From contig AP024867.1 in assembly GCA_024346835.1 (NCBI GenBank), positions 620,001-684,000 on the forward strand: a stretch of 64,000 nucleotides of DNA, in the 5' to 3' direction. Positions within the stretch are counted from its first letter, which is position 1. Every line of letters begins with the position of its first letter. A program made the translations under genes and the position numbers. Below are positions 34,465 to 43,624 of this stretch, in pieces. The stretch comes from Vibrio comitans. Lineage in GTDB: Bacteria; Pseudomonadota; Gammaproteobacteria; Enterobacterales; Vibrionaceae. The notes under the pieces were generated by a model. The model saw only the letters and a list, made by a program, of their open reading frames with translations. It did no database searches and was not told the DNA's origin.

Positions 34465-35400
34465 TTATTTACGTGATACTTGTTGTGCTATGTGTTCACA
34501 GAGCGCGTCTGCAAGGCGATGTGACGCGATATTTCGCTCAATAATATTTGTTTTTATACGCCCAGATTTCACCACTTCTATCCAGTCAGCCATCATATGA
34601 TGAAAGCCTTTACTTTCCAGCATAGGTGTCCAGTCTTTAAGGCTAATACTCATTGCTTGGTTTTCTTTCCAGCATGTTCCAGAAACAAAAGAGTAGAATT
34701 CATAAGCTTTGTTTTGATAGCAGGCACTTACTCTTTCCCGAGTGATTCCGAATTGTCGATTCATATTCGCGTGAAGCAATGTGTCTCCAACTTGCCATTG
34801 CACACCAATACTCGCGAGTTTGTCACCTGCCATCTGATGAGAAATATGCAGGCCATCGAGCATCGACTGAGCATTGAGGTTCACGCTATCAAGCGGGTGA
34901 ATAAAATCATCAAAGATAAAGGTGCGAATATCACCAGTAAGATCGTATCGGTTCTTTTCCCAGTGTAGTGAGCGAAGCTCCCCTATATCATTCCCCTTAA
35001 GCTCAGGTATGTATTGATTGTAAAGAGGGATGTGCCGACGATTAAAGCCCACATAAAGGGGGACATTATTTTTTATAGCGGTTTCATAAAGCATCTCAAC
35101 ATCGGCAATATTGTCCGCTAAAGGTTTGTCGATAAAGGTGGGAATTCCCTGCTCTAGAAAGAATTTTGCGATTGTCGCGTGTACCGATGTTGCTGCATGA
35201 ATCATTACGGCATCAACTCCAAGTGAAAGCAATTGTCGATAATCATTGCATGCTTGGTTGATACGATATTGTTTACATAGTTCGCCGAGCACATGTTGTG
35301 AGCGAGTACAGAGTATCCATTCTATGCCTGGCAATTGGGTAACGTGAGGAAGGTATGCCTTCTGTGCAATATCACCTAAGCCAATGATTCCTATCTTCAT
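34465..35400 (-). CDS. Gfo/Idh/MocA-family oxidoreductase
   Basis: 311 residues. The N-terminal Rossmann fold (MKIGIIGLGDIAQKAYLPHV) is followed by the family motif FIDKPLADNIADVE (with the EKP-type Lys) and the C-terminal alpha/beta domain. YVGFNRRHIPLYNQ resembles virulence factor MviM-like members. It is NAD(P)-dependent; the substrate is probably a sugar or polyol derivative but cannot be named. It lies just upstream of the diguanylate cyclase on the same strand. Confidence 0.87.
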   Translation of the reverse strand: MKIGIIGLGDIAQKAYLPHVTQLPGIEWILCTRSQHVLGELCKQYRINQACNDYRQLLSLGVDAVMIHAATSVHATIAKFFLEQGIPTFIDKPLADNIADVEMLYETAIKNNVPLYVGFNRRHIPLYNQYIPELKGNDIGELRSLHWEKNRYDLTGDIRTFIFDDFIHPLDSVNLNAQSMLDGLHISHQMAGDKLASIGVQWQVGDTLLHANMNRQFGITRERVSACYQNKAYEFYSFVSGTCWKENQAMSISLKDWTPMLESKGFHHMMADWIEVVKSGRIKTNIIERNIASHRLADALCEHIAQQVSRK

Positions 35401-35606
35401 TTTTCATTCCATTCGTTTATTTAACCTCACTTTAGCAGAGTCTTTAGAGTAAAAACTATTCTTCCTTTATCAACGAGAGAAATAGCATGATATCGATCTA
35501 GATATTTATATTGAAAATGTCAGGTTTGTACTTTGCCTTATTTTTATGAACTCTCAGTTTGTACAAAATAGCCTCATCAAGTCGATACACTAATTTGGAT
35601 ATGAAA

Positions 35607-36260
35607 ATGAAAAAGTCTTTAACTCTAATTGCATTGGCATCAGTGGCTGTTATTACAGGGTGTTCTTCTTCTGAACCTACTCGCGGAGAACAGGCAAAAG
35701 ATAAGGTACAAGAGGTTGTTGAAGCATACGGTTTTGACCCTAAATATGGCAATGACGCACCATTACCACCAACAGAAAACCCGATTCGAGATACTGAGAA
35801 AATTGATGAAGTAAAAGAGGCAGTTCAAGCTGCTAGAGATGCTATCGCGATAAACGATGGCAGCTTTGAAAATGATGTGCCTAAGGAAAACCCTGAACTG
35901 GAGTGGAAAGGTGAGCTATCAAGAACGGAAGATGACGGTACTAAGATCTACACGGTTTACAACAATGGCAACCCAGTAGCAGAAGTTGAAATGAAGCCAG
36001 ATGGCACAGGAACCATTACTATCACTGATCCTGACAACATTCGCGAAACAAAGGTGATTGCGGAGATCGTTAAAGTTGATGATTACAATGCTTATTACAT
36101 TGAGGGCGATGCAGGTAATGACTATGTGATTATTGATGGCAAACCTATTGAGATCTCAGGCGAGCGTATTGAAACGATCAGTTCATTGGATAAACAGATG
36201 CTCAAGGCTAAAGCTCAAAGAGTGAAGCTAAAAGTAAAGGCACATCGCATCAGCGGTTAA
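35607..36260 (+). CDS. Acidic lipoprotein of unknown function
   Basis: 217 residues from the ATG at 35607; an ATG two codons earlier is possible, but the GGA Shine-Dalgarno is spaced for 35607. Signal peptide with lipobox VITGC (Cys19). The mature part is acidic, then has repeated strand-like segments (TIYTVYNNGNPVAEVEMKPDGTGTITITDPDN) and a Lys-rich C-terminal end. No domain recognised. Monocistronic. Confidence 0.75.
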   Translation: MKKSLTLIALASVAVITGCSSSEPTRGEQAKDKVQEVVEAYGFDPKYGNDAPLPPTENPIRDTEKIDEVKEAVQAARDAIAINDGSFENDVPKENPELEWKGELSRTEDDGTKIYTVYNNGNPVAEVEMKPDGTGTITITDPDNIRETKVIAEIVKVDDYNAYYIEGDAGNDYVIIDGKPIEISGERIETISSLDKQMLKAKAQRVKLKVKAHRISG

Positions 36261-36289
36261 TCATCGAGTAATTGTTAAATAGGCTTAGG

Positions 36290-36327
36290 AAGGCTCTATA
36301 GGTTGCCACCTACAGAGCCTTTTTTAT
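36290..36327 (+). terminator. Intrinsic terminator after the lipoprotein gene
   Basis: AGGCTCTATAGGT/ACCTACAGAGCCT (one mismatch) with a 4-base loop and six T. It ends just before the next gene's leader. Confidence 0.88.
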
Positions 36328-36347
36328 ACTTTGTTGGTGGAGTTTAA

Positions 36348-37076
36348 ATGAAGTTTTTCTGGTCTGTTCTTGCGTGGTTTGCTTTTTCCTCAAATGTCTT
36401 CGCAGCAATTGAAGATGTCAGCTTTAACTTACAAGCATCTCAATATGATGGTGAGTATTTAGGAGTTGTCGGTATTGGCTATGATTTTACAGATCAATTT
36501 TCTGCCACTGTTGATATAGATACAGATAAGTATCTTGAGTTTGGAGCTTCTTACTCAACAATTATTGATACATGGTACCTTGAGACTTATGTTCGATATG
36601 GCTTTGGTGATGAACTAACAACCGAGACATCAAATGGAAGTGAATTAGAATACCAAACGCATATCTATGACCTAGGATTCTTAGCAGGAAAAGCACTAAG
36701 TAATAGTGTGTTTGCTTATTTAGATACTTCAATCCAATACCGTGACCCTCGCCATAATATAGATCTCCCCGCGTTCACGGGTGACAGTTCATTAGCATAT
36801 GAACTGAGCCAGCAGACCGAATGGAACAACACATTAGCCATTGACTATACCCCGGTAGATTGGTTGAGCCTTGGAGCAAGCTACAACTTTGATCTTCTAC
36901 TGGGCGATCATCCCTACGAAGATAGCTTGAGAGATAGCATGGATGTATCTGTGACTCTAAATCTCCCTTACGTTACGCCTTATGTTAGGCATACAAAGGG
37001 TGAATACCGAGTGCGTCCTGGGCAACCGGTACAAGATTCAAATTATACGGAAGTGGGGTTTTACTTTAATTTTTAA
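36348..37076 (+). CDS. Predicted outer-membrane beta-barrel protein
   Basis: 242 residues. A signal peptide ends at VFA-A (about 19). The rest alternates strand-like segments (VSFNLQASQYDGEYLGVVGIGYDFTDQFSATVDI, WYLETYVRYGFGD, WLSLGASYNFDLLLGD) and ends TEVGFYFNF with a terminal Phe, as barrels do. It resembles small porin-like proteins; substrate unknown. It follows a terminator, so it has its own promoter. Confidence 0.72.
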   Translation: MKFFWSVLAWFAFSSNVFAAIEDVSFNLQASQYDGEYLGVVGIGYDFTDQFSATVDIDTDKYLEFGASYSTIIDTWYLETYVRYGFGDELTTETSNGSELEYQTHIYDLGFLAGKALSNSVFAYLDTSIQYRDPRHNIDLPAFTGDSSLAYELSQQTEWNNTLAIDYTPVDWLSLGASYNFDLLLGDHPYEDSLRDSMDVSVTLNLPYVTPYVRHTKGEYRVRPGQPVQDSNYTEVGFYFNF

Positions 37077-37298
37077 GACCAGGTGGACTAGGTTGAGCGT
37101 CTATTGGTCATGTTATAGATGTCCATGATGACTTAATTGTATGAAAATCCTACCTTTTCACTGTATGTTGGCGTAAGTTTGTGCAATAACGAACTACACT
37201 TATCAGATATCTAACTGCCTCGTTGTTTTAGTATCTGAGATAAATTAGAGTATATGCTCTAATTTTGATGTGTAGCCATCACAGGGAAGAACCTGAAG

Positions 37299-38717
37299 TT
37301 GAAATATAAACGTATCACTATTGCGTTAGTGTGTGGATTAGCACTTCCTGCAAGTGCTCAAGAGGTCACCTTTTCCCAAGCGTGGGATTTGGTGCAGCAA
37401 CAAAACAATTCGTTGGCAGCCGGTCAAGCCAATGTCGATCGCTATCAAAACCTTCAAAGCTCTAAGAAAAGCTTAAATCTCCCATCAGTCACCTTGAACG
37501 CAAACTATACGCGCCTCGATGATGATGTAACTCTCAGTGGAGAACAGCTTGCAGACAGTATTACCACGCCAACCGCTTTGCCCCCAATTTCAATTCCATT
37601 TTTGGCAAATTCTTATTCTACTATTGCAGAGAAAGATGTATTTACCTCTTCAATTAGAGCCGTTTGGCCCATTTTTACCGGTGGTAAGATCATTTCAGCA
37701 CAATCGATTGCTGCTGCGCAAACTGATGAAGCTCGCGCTCAACTAGAGATGGATCGACAAGCTCGGTATGAGGATTTAGCCAAGTATTATTTTGGTGTTG
37801 TGCTGTCCAAACAGGTAGTGCAAACGTATCAATCTGTTGAGAAGGGGCTAGAGCAACATGCTAGCTTTGCTTCTAAATTGGAACAGCAGGGCCAAATTGC
37901 TCGAGTTGAGAAGCTTCAAGCCGATGCTTCTTTAGCGAAAGCTCGTGTGGATAGAAAAAAATCCGAGAGAGATTTAGAAATAGCCTCTAGCGCTCTGACT
38001 CAGATACTCAATCAGTCTCAAACGGTCACCCCTAAAAGCGAGCTGTTTGTAAACGATAATCTTCCTCCCCTTAGTGCTTATACCAATGAAACGCTGGCTA
38101 CCTATCCAGGACTTTCTATTCTTGATGCCAAAGAGAAGCAAGCCAAAGGGCTGACGGATGTTCAGAAAGGCAAATATTACCCAGATGTCTACCTCTATGG
38201 TGATTACAGCCTTTACGAAGATGACTCATTGGCTGCGCAGTTAACTCCTGATTGGTTTGTAGGGGTAGGCGTGAGCATTCCACTTATCGAAACGAGTGGG
38301 CGTTCGGGGCAACTTGAGGCTGCGCACAGTGCGGTGTTGCAAATTACACACTTGCGCGCTCAAGCGAAACAAGATTTATCGGTTTTAGTGCAAAAGACCT
38401 ATTTAGAAGCTGAGCAATCAATGGAAGAGGTTAAAGGTTTGGATACCAGCATCGATCTGGCTGAAGAAAACCTGCGGCTACGTAAAAAAATGTTTAGCCA
38501 AGGACTGTCTAATTCTTTAGATGTCGTTGATGCTGAGCTTTATCTAGCTAGCATTCAAACCCAGCAACATGTTGCTCGATTTAATTATCTGATTTCACTT
38601 AATAAGCTGCTTGCATTAAGTGGAAAAATGAACACCTTTAATCAATATGAAAACCGCCCCAATAAGAGTGTGAACTCAACGATGTTAGGCACCCAAGGAG
38701 AAGTCAATGTCAACTAA
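37299..38717 (+). CDS. TolC-family outer-membrane efflux protein
   Basis: 472 residues from a TTG (AGGGAAG upstream). Signal peptide ends at PASAQ. Two OEP repeats are visible in the helical body (QQNNSLAAGQANVDRYQNLQSSKKSLNLPSVTLNANYTRL and ETLATYPGLSILDAKEKQAKGLTDVQKGKYYPDVYLYGDY). It forms the outer-membrane duct for the HlyD and ABC-2 proteins that follow. It overlaps the next gene by 11 bases. Confidence 0.9.
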   Translation: MKYKRITIALVCGLALPASAQEVTFSQAWDLVQQQNNSLAAGQANVDRYQNLQSSKKSLNLPSVTLNANYTRLDDDVTLSGEQLADSITTPTALPPISIPFLANSYSTIAEKDVFTSSIRAVWPIFTGGKIISAQSIAAAQTDEARAQLEMDRQARYEDLAKYYFGVVLSKQVVQTYQSVEKGLEQHASFASKLEQQGQIARVEKLQADASLAKARVDRKKSERDLEIASSALTQILNQSQTVTPKSELFVNDNLPPLSAYTNETLATYPGLSILDAKEKQAKGLTDVQKGKYYPDVYLYGDYSLYEDDSLAAQLTPDWFVGVGVSIPLIETSGRSGQLEAAHSAVLQITHLRAQAKQDLSVLVQKTYLEAEQSMEEVKGLDTSIDLAEENLRLRKKMFSQGLSNSLDVVDAELYLASIQTQQHVARFNYLISLNKLLALSGKMNTFNQYENRPNKSVNSTMLGTQGEVNVN

Positions 38718-39687
38718 AACCCCTATTGCAGTAGTGGCAATCGCCCTTATAGGCCTTGTTGGTTACGGCTTTTATCAAGCCTATCAACCGCAGCCTATTC
38801 GTGTTCAGGGGCTAATGACGGCTCAGCAGTACAGTATTTCGTCTAAAGTGCCAGGGCGCATAGACACTATCAATGTGAAGAACGGCGATAACATCAAGAA
38901 AGGCGACCTGATCTTTACCATATACAGCCCCGAAATTGAGGCTAAGTTAGAGCAGGCCAAAGCAGGACAAGAAGCGGCGGGAGCGTTGGCACAAGAAGCT
39001 GAAAATGGTGCGAGGGTTCAGCAAATTGCCGCATCGCGTGACCAGTGGCGTAAAGCGAAGGCTGCAGCCGAATTAATGGAAAAAACCTACCGCCGAGTAG
39101 ATAACCTGTATCAAGACGGAGTAGTAGCAGAGCAAAAACGCGATGAAACCTTTACTCAATGGCAGGCAGCAAAATATACCGAGAATGCGGCTTACCAAAT
39201 GTACCTGTTAGCACAAGAAGGTGCGCGCACAGAAACCAAGAAAGCAGCCAGTGAAAAAGCACGTATGGCAGCCGGTGCTGTAGCGGAAGTAGAAGCGTAT
39301 GCTGCTGATACTCAAATTGAGAGCTGGTTTGATGGTGAGGTGTCTCAGGTATTACTTCATAGCGGAGAATTAGCTCCACAAGGTTTCCCTGTAGTGACGG
39401 TTATCGATACGCAAGATTCATGGGCTGTGTTCAACGTCCGTGAAGATCTTCTACAGCACTTTGAAAAGGGCTCGGAGATCAGCGCTTTCGTTCCTGCATT
39501 GGATAAAGACGTTCGCTTTCGTATTGCACACATTTCGGTAATGGGCGACTTTGCAACGTGGAGAGCAACGGACAGTAGCCAAGGCTTTGATTTGCGCACA
39601 TTTGAAGTGGAGGCTCGCCCAATTGAGAATCCACAGCAGTTTCGCATTGGTATGAGTGTTGTATTAACGCTAGACGAGACTGAGTAG
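38707..39687 (+). CDS. HlyD-family periplasmic adaptor
   Basis: 326 residues. An N-terminal membrane anchor (about 7-24) is followed by a lipoyl segment (ISSKVPGRIDTINVKNGDNIKKGDLIFTI), a coiled-coil hairpin (about 80-190) and a beta-barrel (WFDGEVSQVLLHSGELAPQGFPVVTVIDTQDSWAVFNVRE). This matches the YbhG/YhiI type that partners with ABC-2 permeases. It would link the permeases to the TolC-like protein. Confidence 0.9.
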   Translation: MSTKTPIAVVAIALIGLVGYGFYQAYQPQPIRVQGLMTAQQYSISSKVPGRIDTINVKNGDNIKKGDLIFTIYSPEIEAKLEQAKAGQEAAGALAQEAENGARVQQIAASRDQWRKAKAAAELMEKTYRRVDNLYQDGVVAEQKRDETFTQWQAAKYTENAAYQMYLLAQEGARTETKKAASEKARMAAGAVAEVEAYAADTQIESWFDGEVSQVLLHSGELAPQGFPVVTVIDTQDSWAVFNVREDLLQHFEKGSEISAFVPALDKDVRFRIAHISVMGDFATWRATDSSQGFDLRTFEVEARPIENPQQFRIGMSVVLTLDETE

Positions 39688-39692
39688 TTCTC

Positions 39693-40835
39693 ATGATTGG
39701 TTTTATTGCCGATGAGTGGCAACGCCTACGCAAGGACAAGTGGCTACTGGGCTCCATTACATGGGTGCCCGTGCTAGTGGCCATTAGTGTGTGGTGGATA
39801 TTTTCGCAGGGTATTGCGCGTTCACTACCTATTGCTATTGTTGACCATCAGCATAGTTTGATCTCGCAACAATTGGTCCGTTATCTAGATGCCAGCGATA
39901 CCTTAAAGGTTAGTACTCACTTTCAAAATGAGTACGAGGCTAAAAAGGCGCTAAGTGGCAGCGATATCTATGCCTATGTGGTTATCCCGCGTGACTTCGA
40001 CCGTGATATCTATCTATCAAATCCACCGCAAGTCAGTGTGTTTTATAACAGCCAGTACATCTTGGTAGGTAAGTTGGTGAACTCGGCTGTATTGCGCTCG
40101 GTAGGCACCTTTGATGCTCAGATTGAGACGTTAAAGAACCTGTCATCGGGAGATGCGACCCTCAAGAGTGCTTTGGGGAAAGCGGTGAACGTGCGCACGC
40201 AAGTCACTCCATTGTTTAACCTTAATAGTAACTATGCGCAGTTTTTGGTTTCAGCGATCATTCCTGCTATTTGGCAAATCGTCATTGTCGTTGGCACCAT
40301 TTTGACCTTGGCTATGCATAAGCGTAAAGGACTGTTACAGCAGTGGCCTAGGCAAGGCGTTTTAGCCTGCATGGCAAAGACTTTGTCTTGTTACATACCG
40401 ATCTATCTTGCGCTTGGTGTCGGTTATTTGCTGTGGTTTTATGCGTGGCTGGACTGGCCAATGCAAGGAGGATATGCGGTACTGATTGCTGCGCAATTGG
40501 TAACCATCATCGCCTGTATGCTTATCGGTTGTGTGTTTTTCTTTATTACCTATGATGCAGCTAGAGCCTTGAGCTTTGCGGGTGCATTTACTGCTCCCGG
40601 CTTTGCCTTCATGGGCATTACATTCCCTGTAACGGATATGACGACGCTGGCTCAGTTTTGGCGTAGCTTACTGCCAATAAGCCACTATATAGAGGCTCAG
40701 ATAAGCCAAGTCTCCTACGGTGCATCAAATATGCAAACGCTTCATTACCTTGTACCGATGTTAGCGTATCTGCTACTGATTTTCATATTGATGAAGCTCG
40801 CTCCAAAGAAGATACAACAAGAGGCTGAAGCATGA
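39693..40835 (+). CDS. ABC-2-type permease (first of two)
   Basis: 380 residues: N-terminal transmembrane helix (about 20-40), an extracytoplasmic domain (about 45-165), then five to six helices (about 180-370). It matches ABC2_membrane_3/YhhJ-type permeases. An ATG with a weak Shine-Dalgarno follows the HlyD stop by 5 bases. No nucleotide-binding domain is in the protein or in the operon. Confidence 0.88.
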   Translation: MIGFIADEWQRLRKDKWLLGSITWVPVLVAISVWWIFSQGIARSLPIAIVDHQHSLISQQLVRYLDASDTLKVSTHFQNEYEAKKALSGSDIYAYVVIPRDFDRDIYLSNPPQVSVFYNSQYILVGKLVNSAVLRSVGTFDAQIETLKNLSSGDATLKSALGKAVNVRTQVTPLFNLNSNYAQFLVSAIIPAIWQIVIVVGTILTLAMHKRKGLLQQWPRQGVLACMAKTLSCYIPIYLALGVGYLLWFYAWLDWPMQGGYAVLIAAQLVTIIACMLIGCVFFFITYDAARALSFAGAFTAPGFAFMGITFPVTDMTTLAQFWRSLLPISHYIEAQISQVSYGASNMQTLHYLVPMLAYLLLIFILMKLAPKKIQQEAEA

Positions 40836-41947
40836 GTTGGCGCGAGATATTCAAGCTTGAGCTAAGAGCGATTTTAACTAACCCTGTGGTAGTACTCACT
40901 ATCTTTGGAGGGGTTGTATTCTATTCCTTCTTGTATCCGCTGCCTTATGCTAAGCAGACGCCCAATGAGCAACACATTACCGTTGTGAACTTGGACAAGA
41001 GTAAAGTCAGCTACGACCTAGAGCGAATGGTAGACGCTACTTCTCAGATTCAAATATTAGAAAGGGCGCATACCGTCGAGCATGCTAAACAGCAGTTTTT
41101 AGACGGTAAGGTAAGGGGCGTTCTCGTTATTCCTGAGCATTTCTACCGTGACCTGTTACTAGGAAAAAGCCCAACACTCTCCTTTGCTGGGGATGCGTCT
41201 TACTTTCTTGTATACGGCACCATAGTTGAAGGCTTAGCCAGAGCCGGAGGCACATTAGCGGCGCAAGCTAAGGTCGCTCGCTTGGTGATGGAGGGAGAGC
41301 CAATCTTAAGCGCAGCAAAACATCATGCGTCTATTGATGTGAACATGAAACCAACCTTCAATGTGACTGGTGGATACGTTAATTATGTCGTGCCTGCGGT
41401 GTTTGTGTTGATACTACAGCAAACCCTAGTAATGGGCGTCGGCATCGTAGGGGCAACTATAGCAAAGCGTGACTCATGGGCCCGACTATTGGCTCGTGTG
41501 GTCTGTTTTACGGGCTTTTACTATGTGTTAAGCGCTTACTATTTTGGCTGGAGCTTTGACTACTATTCAGTAGCTCGCCTTGCCAATCCATTTGAATTGT
41601 TCATGTTTGGCACACCATTTTTGCTTTCTGCTTGCATGATTGGTCTATTCCTTGGAATGATAGTGCCACGAAGAGAGTTGGTAACTGTACTGGTTCTCAT
41701 GAGCTCAATGCCACTCGTGTTTAGCGCAGGCTTTATATGGCCGCTAGAGTCGATTCCTACTCCCCTTGTTTGGGCGTCCAACTTGTTCCCGAGCACACCC
41801 GCTATCCAAGGTTTCTTAAAGCTTAATCAGATGGGGGCAGACTTTTCTCAGGTGACAAACCAGTACTTTATTTTGCTTCTGCAGATAGTGGCGTGGGGTG
41901 CGTTGACGTATTATGTTCGCTTCAAGAAAGGATGCAGTAACCTTTAA
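40832..41947 (+). CDS. ABC-2-type permease (second of two)
   Basis: 371 residues with the same layout as the preceding permease: helix (about 20-37), extracytoplasmic domain (about 40-175), then a multi-helix bundle. The ATG overlaps the previous stop (ATGA), so translation is coupled. The two probably form a heterodimer. The energy source is not encoded here. Confidence 0.88.
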   Translation: MSWREIFKLELRAILTNPVVVLTIFGGVVFYSFLYPLPYAKQTPNEQHITVVNLDKSKVSYDLERMVDATSQIQILERAHTVEHAKQQFLDGKVRGVLVIPEHFYRDLLLGKSPTLSFAGDASYFLVYGTIVEGLARAGGTLAAQAKVARLVMEGEPILSAAKHHASIDVNMKPTFNVTGGYVNYVVPAVFVLILQQTLVMGVGIVGATIAKRDSWARLLARVVCFTGFYYVLSAYYFGWSFDYYSVARLANPFELFMFGTPFLLSACMIGLFLGMIVPRRELVTVLVLMSSMPLVFSAGFIWPLESIPTPLVWASNLFPSTPAIQGFLKLNQMGADFSQVTNQYFILLLQIVAWGALTYYVRFKKGCSNL

Positions 41948-42266
41948 AGTGCTTATTTAAGATGAGGTACTTTTTTAGGTGGACAATGTTAGAAAGCATC
42001 ATTGTATAAACTTACCGTTACAAGCAGTTTTCATTCTTAATATTAATTTTGACGACTAAGATACATTTTGAATGTATCTTAGTTGTTCGTGATCTTCTTT
42101 GGCTTTAATTTAATTCTGTTTATTTAAATCAATAGGAAAATAATCATTCTGTGAGAAAAACACGTTATTAAGGTATGAATAGTTCAGCTGATATAACGAT
42201 GGAATACAGTAAAATATAACAGATATAATATTTTGTGTTTCAAATGAATGACAAGGATGTGTCATT
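41948..42266. other. Intergenic region before the VpsT/CsgD-like regulator gene
   Basis: 319 AT-rich bases. The only clear structure is the inverted repeat at 42053-42085. The rest should hold the regulator's promoter; no operator could be identified by eye. Confidence 0.5.
42053..42085. repeat. Long perfect inverted repeat after the exporter operon
   Basis: ACTAAGATACATT and AATGTATCTTAGT form 13 perfect pairs around a TTG loop, extended by a G-T and a C-G pair. No T-run follows, so terminator function is uncertain; it may protect the mRNA 3' end or be an operator. Confidence 0.75.
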
Positions 42267-42935
42267 ATGATTATTAAGAAAAATGTGTATTTATTTAGCT
42301 CAGATAATGACTTCTCTGAAAAACTAATGAACTTCATTCTCATTGCTTTTCCTGAGTTCAATATACAAGCCTTTGCTAAATTTGATGGTTCAAACTTAAA
42401 TTTAAAACGAGCTGATATTGTCTTTTTAGATGCAACGCATCTTGAAGGTATCGAAAATGCAGACTTCACACCGGGTATAGGAAGGTCTAAATGGATTCTT
42501 ATCAATCAAGGTATTGATATTGAAACCTCGGAGTCACTTATCGAGCAAGGATACGCTGGCACTGTCTCTAGGGCTGAAATATTCGATTTACTCATTCCAA
42601 TTGTACATTCCGTACTTCTCAATGAACTATGGTTTCCCCGCATTCAAATCTCACATGTAATTAAGAGACTCTCATTAAAGAAGCAAGAATCCACTGGTGA
42701 ACAGCGACATTCTCAGTGGGATAATTTAACAGAGCGGGAAAAAGAATTAGCAAGGCTAATGTTGAATGGAGCTAGAAACAAAGAAATTGCTCGTCAGTTA
42801 GATATTAGTGTTAATACGGTTAAACGTCATGTTTCAAAGATATTCAACAAGCTCAATGTGGACAGCCGTAACAAGCTTCACTCTGAGCTTTATTATCAAT
42901 TTGATGACGAAGATGAAGAAATTTTTTCTGATTGA
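42267..42935 (+). CDS. LuxR/FixJ-type regulator of the VpsT/CsgD group
   Basis: 222 residues. The N-terminal receiver-like domain (about 1-120) lacks the phosphorylatable Asp in its usual context. A linker precedes a LuxR helix-turn-helix (about 151-210: [44 protein letters not shown]). At the end of the receiver domain it reads WFPR (122-125), where VpsT-group proteins have W[F/L/M][T/S]R, the c-di-GMP contact. It lies directly upstream of a chaperone-usher pilus operon on the same strand, which it probably regulates. Confidence 0.85.
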   Translation: MIIKKNVYLFSSDNDFSEKLMNFILIAFPEFNIQAFAKFDGSNLNLKRADIVFLDATHLEGIENADFTPGIGRSKWILINQGIDIETSESLIEQGYAGTVSRAEIFDLLIPIVHSVLLNELWFPRIQISHVIKRLSLKKQESTGEQRHSQWDNLTEREKELARLMLNGARNKEIARQLDISVNTVKRHVSKIFNKLNVDSRNKLHSELYYQFDDEDEEIFSD

Positions 42936-43062
42936 TACCTATGTAGTACTAAAAAGTCGCTGTAATGATCCAAAGGTACTACATAAAAATCTCCATATAG
43001 TTTGTAAGGTTAATGTGCGTTAAGGAACTACAACGCAACCTTTTAATCACGGAGATAACATT

Positions 43063-43557
43063 ATGAAAAAGTTAGCTTTCTTTATGCTTTCAGCGTTACC
43101 AATCGTAGCTTTTGCAAATCCTAACGGACATCAGTTACCAAGCTTTATGACCCCAGAAGCTCAAATAGACCTTAAAGGGACAATAACACCTAAGTGTGCA
43201 GCATCAACTCATGGTCAACAGGATTTGAAGTTGAGTGTTCTAGGTAAACGTGGTCCTCAAAAAGTAACAGCTTTAGCGGTTTATTGTAATGTTCGCGAAG
43301 GGGCAAAAATTTCGTTTGATTCAGCCAATGATGGATATTTGCAGGGCGATGCTGACCCAGCAGATAAAATTCAATATACGGCGACTTGGAATGATATGGA
43401 TATCCTAGACGAAACAGAGAAAAGAGATATGTCTGACTGGGGTCATGGCAAAAACTTCCTATTTGCGCCGCTGGTTAAAGTTACTCCAAGAGTCACGGGT
43501 CTTGAGTATGCAGGTACATATACCGACACCATCACAGTAAAAGTATTCCCTAACTAA
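43063..43557 (+). CDS. Pilin subunit of a chaperone-usher pilus
   Basis: 164 residues with a signal peptide ending at VAFA (about 18). Cys45 and Cys75 fit the conserved pilin disulfide. The C-terminus (YAGTYTDTITVKVFPN) is the strand that pairs with the chaperone or next subunit. GGAGATAACATT precedes the ATG. It does not look like a classical FimA and is closer to archaic (CsuA/B-like) or alpha-class pilins; which is uncertain. Confidence 0.8.
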   Translation: MKKLAFFMLSALPIVAFANPNGHQLPSFMTPEAQIDLKGTITPKCAASTHGQQDLKLSVLGKRGPQKVTALAVYCNVREGAKISFDSANDGYLQGDADPADKIQYTATWNDMDILDETEKRDMSDWGHGKNFLFAPLVKVTPRVTGLEYAGTYTDTITVKVFPN

Positions 43558-43582
43558 TGGGGTATTGTAACTACCGCACGTG

Positions 43583-43610
43583 ATGCCCAACTGATTTATC
43601 GGTTGGGCAT
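43583..43610 (+). other. Hairpin between pilin and chaperone genes
   Basis: ATGCCCAACTGA/TCGGTTGGGCAT form 12 pairs (one G-T) around TTTA. There is no T-run, so it looks like an mRNA-stabilising or partial attenuating hairpin, such as those that keep pilin message in excess. Confidence 0.7.
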
Positions 43611-43624
43611 ATTAGGAGTTGAGT

